From assembly GCF_900114875.1 (NCBI RefSeq), contig NZ_FPKW01000014.1, positions 44,481-108,480 on the forward strand: a stretch of 64,000 nt of DNA. The letters run 5' to 3'. The notes beneath the pieces were generated by a model that ran no database searches, was not told where the DNA came from, and saw only the letters and a program-made list of their open reading frames with translations. Made by a program: the position numbers and the translations under genes. Shown here piece by piece: positions 61,351 through 64,000 of the stretch (within the stretch, counting starts at the first letter, position 1; each line of letters opens with the position of its first letter). This DNA is from Chryseobacterium limigenitum. Its GTDB lineage: Bacteria > Bacteroidota > Bacteroidia > Flavobacteriales > Weeksellaceae.

Positions 61351-62094
61351 TTATCTAGCAGTCGTTTTATAAACCTGGAAGTTGAAAACAAACGTTCTGT
61401 TTCTGAACGAATAACCACTGTAATTATAGTGAGCATCCCTTGCAAAAGCCGCTCTGGAAGGAACAATGATTACACCTTGTAAGTTATAAGGAGAACCATC
61501 AGTTTGATCAAAAGCCTTAAATTTTTGTAAAGCCTCGTTATAACCTTCAATTACGTAATAACTTGGTTGTTTTGCAGCATCAGTTGTTGCTTGAGTTATT
61601 AAAGGATCGGTTAGTGGATCAATATAGTAAAACTTTGGATCTACTACAGGCGAACCAGACCCGTCAATTGTATTGTATCCTGTCATATCAGTCCCTGAGA
61701 TGAAAGCAACATTTCCATCTGTGTTGGCAGCAAGATAAGTTCTAGCTCTCATCATCGTTCTGGTAATATCCGTAGCGCCAATTGTTGTACCTGTTGTAGG
61801 TTGTGCATTAGCTTTTACGATATAAACGACACCTGAAGGCAATTTTACAGGAGCAGGAATCATAGCACTTAGTTTTGTTTGATGATCATCAGCTGTATCT
61901 GTTGCGCTGAAAGCTTTTATATTTCCTTGTGTATCCAAATAATTAGCATCTAAAAACTTATCAATAGACTGGTCGTCATAGGTGTTTTGTACTGCGATGT
62001 CTTCTGGTTCTACATAAGTTTCAACATCATCATCCTTTTTACAAGCAGAAAAGCACAGTGATCCCGCAAGGATATATAAAAATATTTTTTTCAT
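61351..62094 (-). CDS. Lipoprotein with divergent FKBP-like C terminus
   Basis: 247 residues. Lipoprotein signal MKKIFLYILAGSLCFSAC (lipobox FSAC, Cys18) followed by an acidic linker (KKDDDVETYVEPED). The C-terminal 120 residues resemble an FKBP domain with altered residues: YVIEGYNEALQKFKAFDQ in place of the usual VI.GW.EAL..M..G; IIVPSRAAFARDAHYNYSGYSFRNRTFVFNFQVY in place of IPS.LAYG...IP..STL.F.VEL. Prolyl isomerase activity is uncertain. It would sit in the periplasm or outer membrane. Not in an operon. Confidence 0.65.
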   Translation of the reverse strand: MKKIFLYILAGSLCFSACKKDDDVETYVEPEDIAVQNTYDDQSIDKFLDANYLDTQGNIKAFSATDTADDHQTKLSAMIPAPVKLPSGVVYIVKANAQPTTGTTIGATDITRTMMRARTYLAANTDGNVAFISGTDMTGYNTIDGSGSPVVDPKFYYIDPLTDPLITQATTDAAKQPSYYVIEGYNEALQKFKAFDQTDGSPYNLQGVIIVPSRAAFARDAHYNYSGYSFRNRTFVFNFQVYKTTAR

Positions 62095-62149
62095 TTCAAA
62101 AAACTTTGATTACTTTACAAATAATATAACGACAAAAGTATAAAAAATT

Positions 62150-62611
62150 ATGAGAATAGATAAATTTTTATGGAGCATTCGTTTTTATAAAACCAGAACC
62201 ATTGCTACTGAGGAGATTAAGAAAAATAGAGTTTCCGTTGGTGAATCGGTTGTAAAGTCTTCTAAAGAAGTGAAGGAAGGAGATGTTATTAAAATCCGTA
62301 AAAATCAGATTGATTACAAAATTAAGGTCATCCAGATTCCTAAAAGCAGAATGGGAGCCAAGTTGGTTCCGCTTCATATCAAGGATATGACGGACAAAGA
62401 GCAGTATGAAATACTCAAAATGCGTAAAATGACCCAAGATTATTACAGAACCAGAGGAGAGGGAAGACCCACCAAAAAAGACAGACGAGACATGGATGAA
62501 TATTCAGGAAATGATATTTCCGGAGATTTTACAGACTGGGATGACTTTTTTGGCGAAACAGGTGACTCCAATGATACAAACGAAGATGAGAAAAATGAAA
62601 AAGATTTATAA
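62150..62611 (+). CDS. S4-domain RNA-binding protein (Hsp15 type)
   Basis: 153 residues. The N-terminal S4 domain (MRIDKFLWSIRFYKTRTIATEEIKKNRVSVGESVVKSSKEVKEGDVIKI, about 1-50) is that of heat-shock protein 15, which in E. coli binds free 50S subunits carrying nascent chains and rescues stalled ribosomes. A basic stretch (TRGEGRPTKKDRRDMDEYSG) and an acidic tail (GDFTDWDDFFGETGDSNDTNEDEKNEKD) follow. The acidic tail is longer than in E. coli Hsp15. Its last six bases overlap the stop end of aroK. Confidence 0.88.
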   Translation: MRIDKFLWSIRFYKTRTIATEEIKKNRVSVGESVVKSSKEVKEGDVIKIRKNQIDYKIKVIQIPKSRMGAKLVPLHIKDMTDKEQYEILKMRKMTQDYYRTRGEGRPTKKDRRDMDEYSGNDISGDFTDWDDFFGETGDSNDTNEDEKNEKDL

Positions 62612-63121
62612 ATACAATTTTTCAATGATTTCATTAACGATGTCTTCCGGTTCTCGCGAATCTGTAATGATGTTAAACTGTGCTTTGCTGTAGAATTCAT
62701 TTCTTTCGAATAAATGCTTAGCAATAAATTCAGGAAGGTTTTCATCCGAAATGTTGGCTATTATCGGCCTTTTCTCTTTTTGTTTTGAAATCCTTTCTGA
62801 TAAAGTTTTAATCGAAGCTCTTAAAAATACACTCTTAGAGTTAAGATTAACAATTTCCATATTGTTGTAATAAACAGGAGTCCCTCCGCCCAGGCTTAAA
62901 ACAAGATTTTCTTCCGTAGCCAGGAGCTCTTCCAAAGTTTCTCTTTCCAGCTTTCTAAAGTAGATTTCTCCCTTTTTTTCGAATATTTCAGGAATGGTTA
63001 ATTTATTTCGCCTAGAAATCTCTTTATCTAGGTCAATTAATTTAAAATTTATTTTCTCGCTTAATATTTTGGAAATGTGAGATTTGCCACTTCCCATGTA
63101 TCCTACCAGTGAAATTATCAT
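62606..63121 (-). CDS. aroK: Shikimate kinase
   Basis: 171 residues, normal length. It phosphorylates shikimate at position 3 in the aromatic amino acid pathway. P-loop: SLVGYMGSGKSHISKIL (about 4-20). Shikimate site: IDLDKEISRRNKLTIPEIFEKKGEIYFRKLERETL; NLVLSLGGGTPVYYNNM gives the GGG motif. Lid region KEKRPIIANI. It overlaps the end of the convergent S4-domain gene by six bases and is divergent from the tRNA cluster. Confidence 0.93.
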   Translation of the reverse strand: MIISLVGYMGSGKSHISKILSEKINFKLIDLDKEISRRNKLTIPEIFEKKGEIYFRKLERETLEELLATEENLVLSLGGGTPVYYNNMEIVNLNSKSVFLRASIKTLSERISKQKEKRPIIANISDENLPEFIAKHLFERNEFYSKAQFNIITDSREPEDIVNEIIEKLYL

Positions 63122-63152
63122 GAATTTATTTTAAACAAATTTGCGAAAAAGT

Positions 63153-63182
63153 TTTGAGAAATAAAAAAAAGCTATATCTTTG
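63153..63182 (+). promoter_or_regulatory. Promoter of the tRNA cluster
   Basis: TTTG at 63153-63156, 18-bp spacer, TATCTTTG at 63175-63182. It is 54 bp before the first tRNA. The transcript would begin in the leader ACTCAAAACAAGGGACG. Confidence 0.7.
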
Positions 63183-63236
63183 CACCACTCAAAACAAGGG
63201 ACGTTACTCACAACAAAACTTGATAATAAAGTGACC

Positions 63237-63309
63237 GACTCGGTAGCTCAGCTGGTAGAGCAATACACTTTTAATGTATGGGTCCTGGGTTCGAATCCCA
63301 GCCGGGTCA
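63237..63309 (+). tRNA. tRNA-Lys (TTT), copy 1
   Basis: 73 nt with acceptor GACTCGG / CCGGGTC (one G-T pair), D arm GCTCAGCTGGTAGAGC, anticodon arm ATACA-CTTTTAA-TGTAT (anticodon TTT), and T arm CTGGG-TTCGAAT-CCCAG. CCA is not encoded. Preceded by GTGACC, which could also pair with the 3' GGGTCAC. Confidence 0.95.
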
Positions 63310-63350
63310 CAAGCGAAAAAATGATTACTAGATTTTTGTAATTCTTTTTA

Positions 63351-63433
63351 GCCTGCGTGGTGAAATTGGTAGACACGCCATCTTGAGGGGGTGGTTTCCT
63401 AAGGATGTGCTGGTTCGAATCCAGTCGCAGGCA
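63351..63433 (+). tRNA. tRNA-Leu (GAG)
   Basis: 83 nt, long variable arm typical of class II tRNA. Acceptor GCCTGCG / CGCAGGC; anticodon arm CCATC-TTGAGGG-GGTGG giving anticodon GAG; T arm CTGG-TTCGAAT-CCAG. Lies 41 nt after tRNA-Lys copy 1. Confidence 0.93.
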
Positions 63434-63509
63434 CTGCAAAGAAAATTGAAATTTTATTTTAAGATGTGAATTATTTTTCATACTTTTGCAATCTTAAAAT
63501 TTAGTGACC

Positions 63510-63582
63510 GACTCGGTAGCTCAGCTGGTAGAGCAATACACTTTTAATGTATGGGTCCTGGGTTCGAATCCCAGCCGGGTCA
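63510..63582 (+). tRNA. tRNA-Lys (TTT), copy 2
   Basis: Identical over the whole tRNA to the copy at 63237-63309, and the flanks AGTGACC and CACAAG are also kept. TACTTTTG at 63481-63488 (TAnnTTTG) is a likely separate -7 element, so it may be transcribed independently. Confidence 0.95.
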
Positions 63583-63635
63583 CAAGTTTACTGAAAAGTA
63601 AATTTTTTTCATATTAATATTTTGTGATTTGGTGT

Positions 63636-63670
63636 TCAAAGGCTTCCTAACGGTGGCCTTTGATTTTTTA
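63636..63670 (+). terminator. Terminator of the tRNA cluster
   Basis: TCAAAGGC and GCCTTTGA arms with a 12-nt loop (63636-63663) followed by a T run. Confidence 0.8.
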
Positions 63671-63779
63671 TATATATTAAAGCTAAATCAATTTTTTAAA
63701 TTAATCTTAGAATTTCATCAATAATAAACGGATCAATCTCAAAAGTTGGGGAGGAAAAAAATATTGCTAATTTTGTGGA

Positions 63780-64000
63780 ATGTTAAACGATGCCGAACTC
63801 CTCAAATTATTTTTACCTGAACTCTTGATTGAGCATTTTGAGATTGTAAAATTTGAGGAAGAAAATAAAATCCTCCACATCTATTTTGACGAGAAAAATA
63901 CAGCTCCGAAAGAGTTTTCGTCTCTGTTATTGCAGTCAAAAGGTTTTGTTCCGGAAATTAGCGTTGACGATTTTCCTCTTCGTGGAAAAACAGTAAAACT
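63780..64000 (+). CDS. ISAon1-type transposase, N-terminal part (runs off the window)
   Basis: The frame from ATG 63780 is open to the end of the window (73 codons). It begins MLNDAELLKLFLPELLIEHF and goes on EENKILHIYFDEKNTAP, then KEFSSLLLQSKGFVPEISVDDFPLRGKT. This matches the N-terminal region of ISAon1-family transposases (..LP..L..YFE...........HFYF.EKN..P.EF....L.SKGF.PEI.V.DFP.RGK). In that family this region is often a separate short ORF before the catalytic ORF. An insertion sequence therefore probably starts in 63670-63779. Confidence 0.75.
   Translation, partial: MLNDAELLKLFLPELLIEHFEIVKFEEENKILHIYFDEKNTAPKEFSSLLLQSKGFVPEISVDDFPLRGKTVK

Overview
The window looks like a chromosomal segment of a flavobacterium, most likely Chryseobacterium or a close relative (Weeksellaceae, Bacteroidota). 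The DNA is AT-rich. Many genes are preceded by the Bacteroidota -7 element TAnnTTTG rather than by Shine-Dalgarno sequences. There are type IX secretion (T9SS) cargo and machinery genes, a recO-porZ pair, malate:quinone oxidoreductase, TPR/AraC membrane regulators and an ISAon1-type transposase. The genus call is inference from gene content; no rRNA is present to confirm it.

Layout. 1-1.5 kb: tail of a TerD-family gene and terC. 1.5-6.6 kb: a catalase-like protein, an FKBP isomerase, a lipoprotein, and an Rrf2 regulator with an atypical SDR and a metallo-beta-lactamase-fold protein. Two nearly identical inverted operators flank the Rrf2 gene. 6.6-10.1 kb: an accessory block built around three ~150-bp repeats that look like integron attC sites. 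They separate small cargo units (Crp/Fnr regulator, membrane protein, decayed VOC and SDR genes, TMEM175 channel, an orphan ORF); no integrase is visible. 10.2-16 kb: an M23 peptidase, a decayed DUF4238-like gene, two tandem class I terpene synthases followed by a decanucleotide repeat and a perfect 56-bp palindrome, and a secreted surface protein. 16.4-29.5 kb: TPR/AraC regulator, gpsA, mqo, cholesterol-oxidase-like GMC enzyme, DUF1684, GNAT, glucose dehydrogenase and a GH63-type glucosidase. 28.8-34.5 kb: recO-porZ, a split UshA-type nucleotidase and dapA. 34.7-39.2 kb: GNAT, AraC regulator overlapping a response regulator that lacks its phospho-acceptor Asp, then recG.

40.5-51.2 kb, all on the minus strand, is a peptide-use block: two secreted proteins, a dipeptidyl-peptidase IV, three POT di/tripeptide transporters and a periplasmic thioredoxin-like protein. 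DPP IV would release dipeptides that the POT proteins import. 51.4-64 kb: small conserved proteins, an alpha-glucan phosphorylase with Thr at the usual PLP-lysine position, a PD-(D/E)XK-like protein, a T9SS type B cargo protein, mtaB, an FMN-binding glutamate synthase-like protein, an FKBP-like lipoprotein, an S4 RNA-binding protein, aroK, a tRNA-Lys/tRNA-Leu/tRNA-Lys cluster, and the start of an ISAon1-type transposase at the right edge.

The observations most worth following are the attC-like cassette array, the paired Rrf2 operators, the two enzyme or signalling proteins with a substituted key residue, and the tandem terpene synthases with the palindrome behind them.
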